A stretch of 38,521 nt of DNA from DASWIP01 sp036397635 (GCA_036397635.1 DASWIP010000003.1:1-38521), one strand, 5' to 3'; counted from the first letter of the stretch, positions 15,121 through 25,531 are shown. The notes: generated from the letters alone by a model not told the origin. Made by a program: numbers and translations.

Positions 15121-18009
15121 TCAGCTGGGCGCTCGACCACCACCCTCCGCCGATCCCGACTGCTCTTCGGCGCGCGCGGCCGCGGCGGCCAGCTCGACGC
15201 GCGAGGCGAGTCCGAGCTTCTGGAAGACGTGAGAGAGGTGCGTCATCACCGTGTACTTCGAGATGAACAACCGCTCGGCGATCTGGGGATTCGTGAGACC
15301 CTCGGACGCCAGGCGCGCGACCTCCCGCTCGCTTGACGTCAGCGCCGCCCATCCCGTCGCCGGACGCCGCAGCGGCGCTTTCGATCCTCGACGGATGCCA
15401 GCGGCGCGCATGGCCGCCGTGACGCGCGCAGCGTCTCGCACGTCCCCGACCTGATCAAAGAACTCGAGGGCTTCGTCGCACAGCGTGCGCGCATCTGCCC
15501 TCTTCCCGGCTCGCGCAAGTGCGGTCGCGGCATCGGCGCACGTGAGGGCGCGCTCGAACCCCCAGGGGCTCCTGCGGTAGGCATCCGCTGCAGCGACGAG
15601 CGCCTGCGGATCGTCCTCGAGCAAGCCTTTACAGCGGAGCGCAGCTCCTTCGGCAGAGGCAACACCGTCGGCACGCCGCGCACCTTCCTCGGCTTGCTCG
15701 GTCACCGCACGCGCTCGATCGATCTTGCCGGTCGCAAGCGCTAGGCGCACGAGATCGGGCGTCACGAGCCGCCACGTGATCCAGTAACGCCCCGCCGACG
15801 CCTCCCAACCCGCCAGGCAACGATCTGCTCCTGGGAGATCGCCGGCGGCCTCACGGCACAGCGCCTCGGACCAGTCGATGGCTTCCGGGAGCATGGTTGG
15901 GCCCTTGTCGCTGAGTAGTCTTCGGGCTTCCCTGACCTTCTGAGTTGCACCCTCGAGATCGCCCCGCCGCAGGCGGGTCTGCGCCAGGGTCGCGTGTGCC
16001 ATCAGAAGGTTTACGGGGGATCCCACGCCTTCGGCAACCAGCTCGAGCGCTGTCTTGGCCTCGACCACCGCTTCGTCCCAGGCACCTTCGAGGAATGCGA
16101 TCAAAGCCAGCGTCGCTGCCATCGGTGCCTGTGAAGAGATGTCGCCCGCCTCCTGGAGGCGGCGTCGCCCCTCGGCGATCGCCAGACGGGCGTCTCGGGT
16201 GCGATCGGCCCCGGCAAGGCCTCCTGCAAGTTGCATGTGCCCGAGGAAGAGGTAGGTCGCGCGCTCCGTATGGAGATCGATCGCCTCTGTGAGATGCTGG
16301 ATGCTCTCGTGAGGCCTCCCAGAGAGGAGATCCGCGGACCCGAGGCTGGCCAAGCCCGTGGCTAGGCTCCGATGGTCATCGATCGCCCGGGCCTCGGCGA
16401 TGACGCGCATCGCCACAGGCCGCGCAGCATCAGCTTCACCGGCTCGTACATATGCGCTTGCAAGGGTCGCGCGCACGGTTCGCCTGAGCGCGTCGGGGTA
16501 GCGCTCGTCGTCGCCCATCTCGACCAACTCCGGGATCCACTCGGCGATACGACCGTCGCGCATCTTGATCTCGATCCGGGCGAGCCGTATCCGGGCCTCG
16601 ATCTGTGGCTCGTGGTGCCCGGTGAGCATCTGCTCGGCCATCGCTATCGCTTCGATCCCTCGGCCGACCGCTGCAAGAGGCATGAGTATCTGCGATCGCA
16701 GCCGCACGGGTGCCTGGTCCCCGAGCAGGTCGATCGCGCGCTGGAAGAGTCCTATCGCGATCTGTGGTGCCGAGAACCGCAGGCCCACTGCCGTTTCCGT
16801 GACCATGTCGAGCTGCTCGGGGGTCGCGACGTGCACGCCGCGCAGGAGCTGCTCGGCGACCCGCGTGAGCGGCACAGACAACGAGCGGAGCCCCCTCGCA
16901 GCCTCAGCGTGCATGGCGGCGCGCAGCGGTGCCGGGATGTCCTGGTAGATGGCTTCGTGGATGAGATCGTGCTGGAAGCTCAGGCGCGTACCGCGCTCGC
17001 GCACCACCTTCGATGCGACCGCGGGTGCGAGCCCCCCGACTACCGCAGGAACCTTCGCCCGTGCGAGGATGGCCAATTCTTCCACGCCGAAGCTCGACCC
17101 CAGCACGGTCGCGAAGCGAAGCAGATCGATCGTCTCAGCGGGCAGGAAGCTGAGTCGCCGGAGGATCGTGAGCCGCAATGTAGGCGGGAGGGAGCCCACC
17201 TCCGCGTCCGCGACGCCATCGCTGGTCCGGAGGACTCCCTGCTCGTTCAATCCCTGGATGAGCTCGGCGAGGAAAAGCGGATTGCCGGCGGCCATGCCTA
17301 GGGTGCGCGCCAACCCGGCACCTACCTCGGCCCCGAGCATGTCGCGCGCGAGCTCGATCACGGCGGAACCCTGCAGCGGGCTGAGGGGGATCGTTATCGC
17401 GCCCTCCCGGGACACCGCATCGAGCAGGCGGGAGAGCTCAGATGTCTTGGGATGCGGGCGGTGGGTGCAGACCATGAGGATGGGCAGGTAGGCGAGCCGT
17501 CGCGTGATCGACCGTATCCCCACGATGGTGGTTGGGTCGGTCCAGTGCAGGTCCTCGAGGATCACCGCTGCCGGACCTGTGATCGCCAACTCCTCGATCA
17601 GATCGAGGAGCGCGTCGACGAGCTGCGGCTCGGGTGTTCCGGGGTCGCGTAGCAGCGATCGGAGCGATCGTTCTGCGGCGGCGGGCTCGTGGTCGCCCCC
17701 GTCGAGGACAGAGAGTGCATCGGTGATCGCCCCCATGGGCCGCATCCGCTCCAGCTCTTCGGCCCGTCCGGCCATGACCCGGAACCCCGCGCGGCGGGCT
17801 TCGACCTGGAGTTCCTCGACCAGCCGCGTCTTGCCGATGCCGGCTTCACCTTCGATGAGGATCGTACGGCTGCGTCCCGACGTCGCGACCGCGCTGAGGC
17901 CATCGATGAGCTGATGCAACTCCTCCGCGCGCCCGACGAGTGGTGCCGCTGCCGGCCCCTCATCCTGCTGTCCTGAGGCGCCGATGGTGCCCCGTGATCG
18001 CGGCGACAT
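15121..18009 (-). CDS. Large LuxR-family (LAL-type) ATP-binding regulator
   Basis: The 962-residue protein has an N-terminal AAA ATPase with Walker A GEAGIGKT (54-61) and Walker B VILEDLHW (149-156, Asp153). A long helical TPR-like middle follows, then a C-terminal LuxR-type helix-turn-helix (LTSSEREVARLASEGLTNPQ, then ISKYTVMTHLSHVFQKLG), just before a Glu/Gly-rich tail. This is the MalT/LAL architecture, in which ATP and an inducer drive multimerisation and activation of secondary-metabolite or catabolic genes. I start at ATG 18009, preceded by GGGGAGGG. The GTG at 18057 adds 16 residues without a binding site. It is on the same strand as, and upstream of, the copper oxidase pair, and downstream of the catabolic operon, so either could be its target. 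Confidence 0.9.
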   Translation of the reverse strand: MSPRSRGTIGASGQQDEGPAAAPLVGRAEELHQLIDGLSAVATSGRSRTILIEGEAGIGKTRLVEELQVEARRAGFRVMAGRAEELERMRPMGAITDALSVLDGGDHEPAAAERSLRSLLRDPGTPEPQLVDALLDLIEELAITGPAAVILEDLHWTDPTTIVGIRSITRRLAYLPILMVCTHRPHPKTSELSRLLDAVSREGAITIPLSPLQGSAVIELARDMLGAEVGAGLARTLGMAAGNPLFLAELIQGLNEQGVLRTSDGVADAEVGSLPPTLRLTILRRLSFLPAETIDLLRFATVLGSSFGVEELAILARAKVPAVVGGLAPAVASKVVRERGTRLSFQHDLIHEAIYQDIPAPLRAAMHAEAARGLRSLSVPLTRVAEQLLRGVHVATPEQLDMVTETAVGLRFSAPQIAIGLFQRAIDLLGDQAPVRLRSQILMPLAAVGRGIEAIAMAEQMLTGHHEPQIEARIRLARIEIKMRDGRIAEWIPELVEMGDDERYPDALRRTVRATLASAYVRAGEADAARPVAMRVIAEARAIDDHRSLATGLASLGSADLLSGRPHESIQHLTEAIDLHTERATYLFLGHMQLAGGLAGADRTRDARLAIAEGRRRLQEAGDISSQAPMAATLALIAFLEGAWDEAVVEAKTALELVAEGVGSPVNLLMAHATLAQTRLRRGDLEGATQKVREARRLLSDKGPTMLPEAIDWSEALCREAAGDLPGADRCLAGWEASAGRYWITWRLVTPDLVRLALATGKIDRARAVTEQAEEGARRADGVASAEGAALRCKGLLEDDPQALVAAADAYRRSPWGFERALTCADAATALARAGKRADARTLCDEALEFFDQVGDVRDAARVTAAMRAAGIRRGSKAPLRRPATGWAALTSSEREVARLASEGLTNPQIAERLFISKYTVMTHLSHVFQKLGLASRVELAAAAARAEEQSGSAEGGGRAPS

Positions 18010-18065
18010 CCCCCCTGAGCCCTCCCCGTGAGCAGTCCAGTTTAGTCCGGCTCTCACGCGTGGGG

Positions 18066-18104
18066 GTCTTGCGCGGGGAGTCTTGCGCGCGCGGGTCTTG
18101 CGCG
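18066..18104. repeat. Three short direct repeats upstream of the LAL gene
   Basis: GTCTTGCGCG occurs at 18066-18075, 18080-18089 and 18095-18104, spaced 14 and 15 bases apart, in the 238-base gap between the LAL start and the amidohydrolase stop. Spacing of more than one helical turn does not suggest a clean operator array. It may be slippage in GC-rich sequence, or regulator sites. No gene is seen in the gap. Confidence 0.4.
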
Positions 18105-18247
18105 CGGGGCGTTCTGGTACCGATCTACGCCCGAATCCGAGCGCTGCTTCATACGGGTTGGGTTCAAGAACCTCCCGCGGCCTCGCGAGCAGGTCCGCGG
18201 ACCGCCGCCGGTGCTTCGTACCGCACTGGGCGCAGGGTCCGGCCGCC

Positions 18248-19675
18248 CTAACTCCGCCGCAGGTACTGTCCGGGGAAGTCCTTGGCGATCTCGCCGTCGC
18301 GCAGCATCGGGATGCCGCGAACCAGCGTCGCGACCGGCCAGCCCTTGACCTTGACGCCGCCGAACGGTGAGTGATCCTGGGCCGAGCGGCAGAGGTCGGG
18401 CGTGACGGTCTGCTCGAGGTTCATGTCCACCACGGTCAGGTCCGCGTCGGCGCCGACGGCGATGGTGCCCTTCCGCGGGTAGAGGTTGAACGCGCGCGCA
18501 GGCGTCGCCGAGCACACCTGCGCGATGCGGTCCAGCGGGATGCCGCGCTTGTGGTGGCCTTCGCTGATCAGCACCGGATACAGCAAGGCGGTGCCGCCGA
18601 AGCCCGGGAGTGCCGGCCATAGATCATCACCCTTCGATGATTCCATGCAGCAGGCGTGATCGCTGGCGACCGTACCGACCTGGCCGTGCCGCAGCCCCTC
18701 CCAAAGCGCCTCGTTGTCGGCGCGCGCGCGGATCGGCGGGTTCACCTTGCCGCCTAGCCCCTGCAGGTCCTCGTTCGACAGCGCGAGATGGTGCACGGTC
18801 GTCTCGAGGTTGGCTTCCAGGTGCGGGTACCGGGTCGATACCTCGAGCGCGGTCCGCAGAGCGAGGTCGCTTGACAGGTGCAGGAAGTTGACGCGCGCGC
18901 GCGTGGCGTCGGCCAGCACGCCCGCTTCCTCGATCGAGAGTCGCTCGGTGAGCGGAGGGCGCGCGGCCGCGTACTCGGCCAGCCCGGACACCGAAGGGTC
19001 GGCTTTCGCGCGCTCGATGAACACGCGAAGCAGCTCGGCCTGCTCGCAATGCAGCGACAGCGAGATGCGTCCTTCGGTGGAAGCGTCGGCGGCGGCGACG
19101 GCCTCCATGATCTCGAACAGATGCCCCAGGTCGTACTCCTCGGCCATCGTGTAGCCGCGCGCGTCGCGCGAGTCCGCAGCGAGGTTCAAGCCCTTGTAGA
19201 ACATGTAGTACTTGAAGCTCGCGACGCCCATCTCGCCGACGAGCCAGGGGATCTCGTGCACATGCTCGGCGGTCATCGGCGCGAGATGGAAGCCGTAGTC
19301 CACCTTCGCGTGGCTTTCGACGGCGGCGAGCACCTCGGGGAAGATCTCTCGGTACGGGCCGGTCTTGTTCAGATAGTGCGAGCCGGTGCGGAAGTAGGAG
19401 ATGACGGTCGTGACGCCGCCGACGAGCGACGAGGTTGTCTCGGACTCGGTGTCTTCGGTGATGTCGCGGTAGATGCCAAGGTGGTAGTGGGAATCCACCG
19501 CGCCGGGAAGTACAGCCTTGCCGCGCGCGTCGATCGCCTCGTCGGCGTCGCCGGCGCTCAGCTCGTCGGCGATCGCGACGATACGTCCGTCGCGTATCCC
19601 GATGTCGCCGCGTACCTCACCCACGAAGGGGATCACGAGGGTTCCGCCGGTCACCACGATGTCGAACGTCGCCAT
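18248..19675 (-). CDS. Cyclic amidohydrolase of the hydantoinase/dihydropyrimidinase type
   Basis: The 475-residue enzyme has the binuclear-metal TIM-barrel layout: DSHYHLG (His63, His65), a probable carboxylated Lys155 in VASFKYYMF, His209 (LHCEQAE), His266 (FLHLSSD) and Asp339 (VASDHAC). This set matches hydantoinases, dihydropyrimidinases and allantoinases, which open cyclic amides; the exact ring is not determinable. ATG 19675 has AAGGAG eight bases upstream, at the end of the preceding gene. It is the last gene of a five-gene operon with a cyclase-family hydrolase, MmgE/PrpD protein, CoA-transferase and bicupin. This suggests opening of an N-containing ring followed by CoA activation of the acid. 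Confidence 0.87.
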   Translation of the reverse strand: MATFDIVVTGGTLVIPFVGEVRGDIGIRDGRIVAIADELSAGDADEAIDARGKAVLPGAVDSHYHLGIYRDITEDTESETTSSLVGGVTTVISYFRTGSHYLNKTGPYREIFPEVLAAVESHAKVDYGFHLAPMTAEHVHEIPWLVGEMGVASFKYYMFYKGLNLAADSRDARGYTMAEEYDLGHLFEIMEAVAAADASTEGRISLSLHCEQAELLRVFIERAKADPSVSGLAEYAAARPPLTERLSIEEAGVLADATRARVNFLHLSSDLALRTALEVSTRYPHLEANLETTVHHLALSNEDLQGLGGKVNPPIRARADNEALWEGLRHGQVGTVASDHACCMESSKGDDLWPALPGFGGTALLYPVLISEGHHKRGIPLDRIAQVCSATPARAFNLYPRKGTIAVGADADLTVVDMNLEQTVTPDLCRSAQDHSPFGGVKVKGWPVATLVRGIPMLRDGEIAKDFPGQYLRRS

Positions 19676-19679
19676 CCGC

Positions 19680-21092
19680 TCACTCCTTCTTCGCGTTCGC
19701 GGTCGGGGCGAGCAGCTGCTCGACCGAGGCAAGGTCATCCAGGCCCGCGCACGCGTCGGCGATCTCCGATGCGGTCTGTTCGTCGAGCACGCGCAGCGCG
19801 TTGTCCCGGAACTTGATCCGCAGCTCGTCGTCGCTCAACGGACGATCCGGCCCGCCGCGATTGGTCATCACCCGCTCGAGCAGCTCGCGGTCGTCGCGCG
19901 TCCGCACGCGCAGGATCGCGGGGAACTGCATGGGGTAGATGGCGTCGCACTCGCGGTCGGCGACCACGTCCACCAGCGCCATCAGCGCACACCGTCGCGG
20001 ATCGTGCGCGAGCGCGTCGGTGAAGTCATCCAGCCCCAGCCCGAGCCCCGACCCGCCGAGCAGCGCAGCCACGACGGTATACGGACCCGAGAACTGCGCG
20101 AGGTAGCCGGTGGCAGGCGCGCGCTTGGCCTCGATCGGCTCGCCGATCGTGCGCACCGTTGGGGTCGCCACGCCGAGCCGGATCGACTCGATGTCATCGG
20201 GCGCGACACTCGACGCGCGCACCGCGATCGCCGCATCGATGCCGGCGTGCGTGAAATGGTTCGCCGGATATGGCTTGAAGAAGATCCGCGGGACCTCCCA
20301 TCGCTCGCCCAGCCCGTCACGCAGCGGGGCCTCGTCGAACCGTCCATCGAGCCACGCCTGGAAGAAGCCGAAGCGGCCCTCGAGCGCGGTCGGCGGTCCG
20401 GTGAAGCCGCGCCGAGCCAGCAGTGCCGCATCGACCGCCGACCGCGCGGCGATGCCGCAGTGCAAGCGCTTCACCGTCCCACCGGCGCGATTCGCTTCGA
20501 TCACGCCGGAGCCCATCGACACCGCGATGCCCATCGCGTGCGCGATCCCTTCCGCATCCAGCCCGAGCAGCTTCGCAGCGCTCGCCGCGCCGGCGACCGC
20601 GCCGCAGATCGATGTGGCGTGCTGGCCGCGCTCGAAGAACAGCGAGTTGCCGACGACCGGGTCGTAGCCGGCCATGCCCAAACGCACGCAGATCTCGAGC
20701 CCCGCCGCGATCGCGGCGATCGTCTCGGCGCCGCTCGCGCCGGATGCTTCGGCCGCGGCCAGCGACGCGGGCACGATCGACGCGCTCGGATGAAGGATCG
20801 ACGGCAGGTGGGTGTCGTCGTAGTCCAGCGAGTGCGCGAGCACGCCATTGACGAACGCGGCCGACGCAGCCGGCAACCTCTCGCCGACCCCGATCGCGCG
20901 CGCCTGCGCCGTGCCGCCCTGCTCGAGCGCGTGCGCGATCACCGCGCTGCTCGTGTCGAGGGTCAGCGCAGCGAGCGACACCCCGACGATGTCGAGCACG
21001 CGCTGCCGCACGCTGGCGCGCACCTCGTCGGGCAAAGTGGCGGCGGTGGTCGCGGCCGCGAACGACGCAAGGCGCTCAACCAGCGTCGTCAA
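19680..21092 (-). CDS. MmgE/PrpD family protein
   Basis: The 470-residue protein matches the MmgE/PrpD fold of 2-methylcitrate dehydratase, cis-aconitate decarboxylase and similar enzymes. Landmarks are VNGVLAHSLDYDDTH (81-95), SLFFERGQHATSICGAVAGA, a KRLHCGIAARSAVDAALLAR helix region and KPYPANHFTHAGIDAA. The signature Asp and His residues are in place. The family dehydrates, decarboxylates or isomerises small di- and tricarboxylic acids; many members are uncharacterised. The start is uncertain: the frame begins at TTG 21092, with weak GGTGG upstream, overlapping the cyclase gene by 17 bases, and no ATG or GTG fits better. A paralogue is encoded at 29143-30495. Confidence 0.87.
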   Translation of the reverse strand: MTTLVERLASFAAATTAATLPDEVRASVRQRVLDIVGVSLAALTLDTSSAVIAHALEQGGTAQARAIGVGERLPAASAAFVNGVLAHSLDYDDTHLPSILHPSASIVPASLAAAEASGASGAETIAAIAAGLEICVRLGMAGYDPVVGNSLFFERGQHATSICGAVAGAASAAKLLGLDAEGIAHAMGIAVSMGSGVIEANRAGGTVKRLHCGIAARSAVDAALLARRGFTGPPTALEGRFGFFQAWLDGRFDEAPLRDGLGERWEVPRIFFKPYPANHFTHAGIDAAIAVRASSVAPDDIESIRLGVATPTVRTIGEPIEAKRAPATGYLAQFSGPYTVVAALLGGSGLGLGLDDFTDALAHDPRRCALMALVDVVADRECDAIYPMQFPAILRVRTRDDRELLERVMTNRGGPDRPLSDDELRIKFRDNALRVLDEQTASEIADACAGLDDLASVEQLLAPTANAKKE

Positions 21093-21868
21093 CCGAAACC
21101 ACCGCCAGGGGCCGCACCGGCGAGCCGGTGCCGCCCACGATCTTCAAAGGGGCGCAGACGAACACGAACTCGCGCGCGCCCGCCGCCGCGAGCTCTTCCA
21201 GCGCGAGCGTCTCGAGGATGTGGATGCCGTGCTCGACCAGCAGCACGCGATGCGCGGGCAGCAGCGCGTGGCCGGCGCCGGGAGAGAGCTGCTCGAACGC
21301 GATCGTGTCGGCGCCGGCGGCGAACACGCCCTTCGATGCGAGCCACTTGGCGCTTTCCTCGCCGGGGCCGGGGACGCCGGAGTCGCGTCCGACGTAGGCA
21401 TCCGGGTCGTCCCAGCGCTGCCCCCAGCCGGTGCGGATCAGCGCCACGTCGCCCGCGCGCAGCTCCATCGTCCCAAGCGCCGCATCCAGGTCGTCGGGGG
21501 TCACCTCGTACCCGGGCGCGCGCACGCCCACGTCAAGCAGCACGCCGCGGCGCACGATCGGCTCGACGGTGTCGATCCCGAGCGCGCTGAAACGCCCGCC
21601 GGTCTGCGCGTCGGCGGCGTCGATGCCACCGAACATGCGACCGTCGTGCGAGACGTGGCAGAGCGCGTCGATGTGGGTGCCGACGTGCCCGCCGGCGATG
21701 ATGGTCTCGCTCGCGGCCGAGCCGCCGTCCGCGCGCACCACGTCGCCGTGGCGGCGCTGCAGCGCTATGCGGAACGGCGGGTGGTTGGGCGATTGCGGCA
21801 TGCCCTGGAACAGCGGGCGGCCGAGGTCGAAGATGCGCACGCCGCGCGCGAGCTGCTCGAGCAGCGGA

Positions 21869-21876
<8 letters not shown>
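21076..21876 (-). CDS. Cyclase-family metal hydrolase (kynurenine formamidase/isatin hydrolase-like)
   Basis: The 266-residue protein carries the family metal signature HxGTHxDxxxH: His64, Gly66-Thr67-His68, Asp70 and His74 (GGHVGTHIDALCH). It has a second conserved zone MELRAGDVALIRTGWG and the C-terminal PLKIVGGTGSPVRPLAVV. Members hydrolyse N-formylkynurenine, isatin or other small amides and lactams, usually with Mn2+ or Zn2+. The usual DxPxH proline is cysteine here. I place the start at TTG 21876 (MPDPLLEQL) because GAGGG is four bases upstream and the open frame beyond runs into the CoA-transferase gene out of phase. It overlaps that gene by eight bases, so coupling is likely. With the amidohydrolase it suggests degradation of an N-heterocycle. 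Confidence 0.85.
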
Positions 21877-23062
<1,186 letters not shown>

Positions 23063-23069
23063 CAGCGCA

Positions 23070-23921
23070 TCAGCGGCCGTCGCCGCTCCACGCGCCCATC
23101 GACTTCGAGCGAACCGGCTCGGTGAGCGTGGGCCCTTGGGTCTCGCCGTCGTAGTTCTCGGCGGTGCCTTCGACGATCACGCGCTCGTTGGTGGTGTAGT
23201 AGTTGATCAGGTCGCCGTCCGAGCGGATCAGCCAGGCGCAGCCGTCTGGTTCGTGTGAGATGAAATGGCCGTGCTTCATCCACGCGGGGCGGAAGAAGTA
23301 CGTCCCCGGGGTCAGGTCGCCGAAGTTGTAGACCATCGAACCCCAGATCGTGTAGGCCTCCTCGTAGCACGGGTGGTGCGCCAGACGGTGATCGTCCCAG
23401 CCCGGCTTCGCCCAGATCAGCCGCGAGTAGAACCCCGTGTCGGGGTTGCGGTGCAGCATCTTGATCATCAGGCCGGGCTTTGGGCCGGGCTTGTCAACCG
23501 CTTCCCACGGTGTCGCCTCGGTGTCGAGGACCGTCAGGTCCTGCTCGCTCGCCCAATCCGCTCTGCGGGTGGTCGGCTCGAAGCCCCAGTCACCGTACTC
23601 GCGGTACAGCAGGATCCGCGTGCCTTCCTTGGCCTGGGTGCGCGGCACGACCATGCCCTTCGGCGCGTGCAGGTATCCGCCTTTCCCGAGCACCTGGTCG
23701 CCGATCGCGATCTCACCCTCGAGCACGTACCACTCGGTGTCGGCCATGTGATAGCCGGCCTCGCGGTCGAAGGCTGCGTCGAACACAACGCTGGTCGAGG
23801 CAGAGCCGTCCTCCTCGTCGAGGGAGAGGTTGCGCTGGCGCGCGCGGCCCTCGCTGCGGGGGAGTTCGGCAGCATGCCAGATGTAGTCGTCCTCGTGGAT
23901 CAGCTCGACGTGCGGACGCAT
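23070..23921 (-). CDS. Bicupin protein, first gene of the catabolic operon
   Basis: The 283-residue protein appears to be two cupin barrels: the first around residues 45-115 (GYHMADTEWYVLEGEIAIGD, then KGGYLHAPKGMVVP), the second around 165-250 (HHPCYEEAYTIWGSMVYNFG, then TYFFRPAWMKHGHFISHE). Histidines and glutamates of the second barrel could bind a metal; the first is less canonical. Similar proteins are annotated as cupin or DUF4437-like and have no settled role; ring-cleaving dioxygenase or isomerase activity is possible. I use ATG 23921 with AAGGGGG upstream rather than ATG 23948, which lacks a binding site. A promoter and two dyads lie directly upstream. Confidence 0.78.
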   Translation of the reverse strand: MRPHVELIHEDDYIWHAAELPRSEGRARQRNLSLDEEDGSASTSVVFDAAFDREAGYHMADTEWYVLEGEIAIGDQVLGKGGYLHAPKGMVVPRTQAKEGTRILLYREYGDWGFEPTTRRADWASEQDLTVLDTEATPWEAVDKPGPKPGLMIKMLHRNPDTGFYSRLIWAKPGWDDHRLAHHPCYEEAYTIWGSMVYNFGDLTPGTYFFRPAWMKHGHFISHEPDGCAWLIRSDGDLINYYTTNERVIVEGTAENYDGETQGPTLTEPVRSKSMGAWSGDGR

Positions 23922-23952
23922 GCGGGACCCCCTTGGGGCGTGTTCCATCTAG

Positions 23953-23968
23953 CGGTACAGCGTTCCAG
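23953..23968. promoter_or_regulatory. Predicted IclR-type operator at the start of the bicupin operon
   Basis: CGGTACAGCGTTCCAG matches the palindrome in front of the IclR gene plus its flanking base (TGAAACAGCGTTTCAG) at 12 of 16 positions, including the eight-base core ACAGCGTT. It sits just downstream of the predicted -10 at 23970-23975, over the expected transcription start. Binding by IclR is inferred. Confidence 0.5.
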
Positions 23969-23969
23969 A

Positions 23970-23999
23970 ATCGTACCGGCGCCCGGAACCGGGCGTCAA
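23970..23999 (-). promoter_or_regulatory. Predicted promoter of the bicupin operon with a 16-bp dyad in its spacer
   Basis: On the minus strand TTGACG (23999-23994) and TACGAT (23975-23970) are separated by 18 bases. The spacer contains CGCCCGG-aa-CCGGGCG (23980-23995), a perfect dyad that also touches the -35. Its two-base centre is too tight for a terminator hairpin, so a second regulator site is more likely. Transcription would begin about 40 bases before the bicupin ATG. Confidence 0.55.
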
Positions 24000-24151
24000 C
24001 GGCCGGCGATGCGGCCGCTGGGGCTGAAGCGCCCGACGTCCGGTGCGGCACGAGGCTCCGCCACGGAGGATTCCGGTCCTAGCCCGCCGAAGCCACCGCC
24101 GACACTGCGGTTGAAGCCAACCGCCGACTGCGGATCTCGAAGGGGGAGGGC

Positions 24152-24592
24152 ATGCGACGACTAACCTCGGGGTTGTTGCTGATCGTGGCGCTGGGGACGT
24201 TTCCCGCGCGCGCGGAGACCGTCTGGGACTGCGAGCAGGACGGCAGGGTCGGAGGTCGTCCGAGCGGACTGTGCACCACCGCGGTGGCGCCGGGCTCCTA
24301 TGAGCTGGTCATCCAAGGACTTAACCGCGAGAGCAGCGGCGAGTTGCACTTCTCCGTCGGCGAGCAGCTCTCCGCCGAGTGCCTGGTCCTCGCCGGCCTC
24401 TGGCAGTGCGACCAGTCGACGGCGGGCGCGGGACAGGCGGGCGAGTGGCCGACGTTCGCGTTCGAGCTTTCGGAGACGGCGCAACTGCAGTTCCGGATCA
24501 GACCACCTGAGTGCGGCACCATCACCTGCGACCGCGACCCCCAGGTCATCACCGGCCGCTTCCGCATCACCCTATCGACCGTCGAGGCGTAG
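24152..24592 (+). CDS. Secreted hypothetical protein
   Basis: The 146-residue product has a short Sec signal peptide (MRRLTSGLLLIVALGTFPARA, cleavage after residue 21) and a Cys-containing beta-rich mature domain (WDCEQDGR, GLCTTAV, ECLVLAGLWQCDQS, ECGTITCDRD) whose six cysteines could form three disulfides. No family is recognised. ATG 24152 has AGGGGGAGGGC immediately upstream. It diverges from the bicupin operon and is the last normal-GC gene before the lower-GC pocket. It resembles the other small exported proteins of this window in size and style but not in sequence. Confidence 0.75.
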   Translation: MRRLTSGLLLIVALGTFPARAETVWDCEQDGRVGGRPSGLCTTAVAPGSYELVIQGLNRESSGELHFSVGEQLSAECLVLAGLWQCDQSTAGAGQAGEWPTFAFELSETAQLQFRIRPPECGTITCDRDPQVITGRFRITLSTVEA

Positions 24593-24859
24593 CGGGTGGG
24601 CGCCGAGGCGAAGCAGAGTGGGCGCCCCGTTCGGTGGGCGGGAAGCCGCAAACGACAGCGCGCCACTTACACTCCTCATCCAGGTCCGAGCAGCGCGCCG
24701 CATAACCCCCGAGCTCATCGATGAAGGATCGAGCAGCATCCGAGCAGGCCAGAACGCCGATCGAGGCCTTGCGCGCGCGCGCGCGCGTATACAGCCGAGG
24801 GTGCTTATACGGGTCCGCCTAAGCAGTAGTTGTGCGGACGCTGAATCGAGGGTTGGCCA
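24593..24859. other. Intergenic stretch entering the low-GC gene pocket
   Basis: No credible gene is seen. It holds two GTGGGCGCC copies (24596-24604 and 24619-24627), an alternating GC run of about 17 bases near 24771-24787 that could slip or adopt Z-form, and an inverted repeat GTCCGC (24813-24818)/GCGGAC (24834-24839) with a 15-base loop, 20 bases ahead of the next gene. Confidence 0.4.
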
Positions 24860-25489
24860 ATGGTGCTAGATGTGAAAACGTCCGAGGGCTTGAGTCAGTC
24901 TGGCGACAGGAAGGGCCGGTGGAAGACGGCTGTCGGCGTTGTCGGCGGCTTGCTGATTGCAACTTTGCTTTCCTTGAGCCTTGCCTGGGTGAGCACCTAC
25001 CAGCCTTTGGTCTACGCGCACCAGTTCGGAGCCTACAACGCGAAAGTCGTTGATACCTATGCTCTCGGAAGCGAGTACAGGTACGCCTTCAAGCCAGGCG
25101 GAACATTCGAACTGTTCGTTCAGATCAAGAACACGGGACCACTTGGCGTCACGATTAGCGAGGTCGTGCACGAAAACCACTACTACTGGCGCTTGAGCGA
25201 CGTGGAGGTCGGAACCGGCCCAGGGCTGGATTTCGGAGGTGCACCTTCTGCCTATGAGCGGTTCGCTCCCTTGCGGCTCGAACCCGGCGACTACGCCTTC
25301 TTCCGTCTCCGCTACGAATTCGCGGATTGCCGCACGCAAGGGGGGACGGCCAGCATCTTCCGCAGCTTCTCGGTTCGCTTCTCGGCGGCATGGACGCAAC
25401 ATAAGGTGGAGATTCGAATGCCGTCGCCCATTGTGATCCTAGACGCTGCAGGGGACTGCGGAGATGCAGCCTTCACTGACATCCATTGA
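24860..25489 (+). CDS. Membrane-anchored hypothetical protein
   Basis: The 209-residue product has a charged N-terminus, one membrane helix (about 24-44, AVGVVGGLLIATLLSLSLAW) and an outer domain of about 160 residues that looks beta-sandwich-like (FELFVQIKNTGPLGVTISEV). A Cys pair near residues 166 and 200 may be bridged. No family is recognised. ATG 24860 follows GAGGG by seven bases. Base composition is distinctly lower in GC than the flanking catabolic genes (32 of 60 bases G or C in 25021-25080), a sign of different origin. A hairpin repeat follows its stop. Confidence 0.72.
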   Translation: MVLDVKTSEGLSQSGDRKGRWKTAVGVVGGLLIATLLSLSLAWVSTYQPLVYAHQFGAYNAKVVDTYALGSEYRYAFKPGGTFELFVQIKNTGPLGVTISEVVHENHYYWRLSDVEVGTGPGLDFGGAPSAYERFAPLRLEPGDYAFFRLRYEFADCRTQGGTASIFRSFSVRFSAAWTQHKVEIRMPSPIVILDAAGDCGDAAFTDIH

Positions 25490-25531
25490 GCGGTGAACGA
25501 CCGGAGAGATAGGTAGCGTGACGCACAACTC

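Noticed and set aside
16372..17301. Plus-strand frame opposite the LAL regulator
   Set aside because: The opposite strand carries Walker motifs and a LuxR domain; this frame has none.
18066..18104. CRISPR-like reading of three short direct repeats
   Set aside because: Units of ten bases with spacers of four and five bases are far too short for a CRISPR array.
19518..21590. Plus-strand open frame of 690 codons
   Set aside because: It is antisense to the MmgE/PrpD and cyclase genes, Arg/Ala/Pro-rich without any domain; an artefact of high third-position GC.
24771..24787. Alternating GC run as a functional element
   Set aside because: It is noted as a simple repeat only; nothing around it indicates a specific role.
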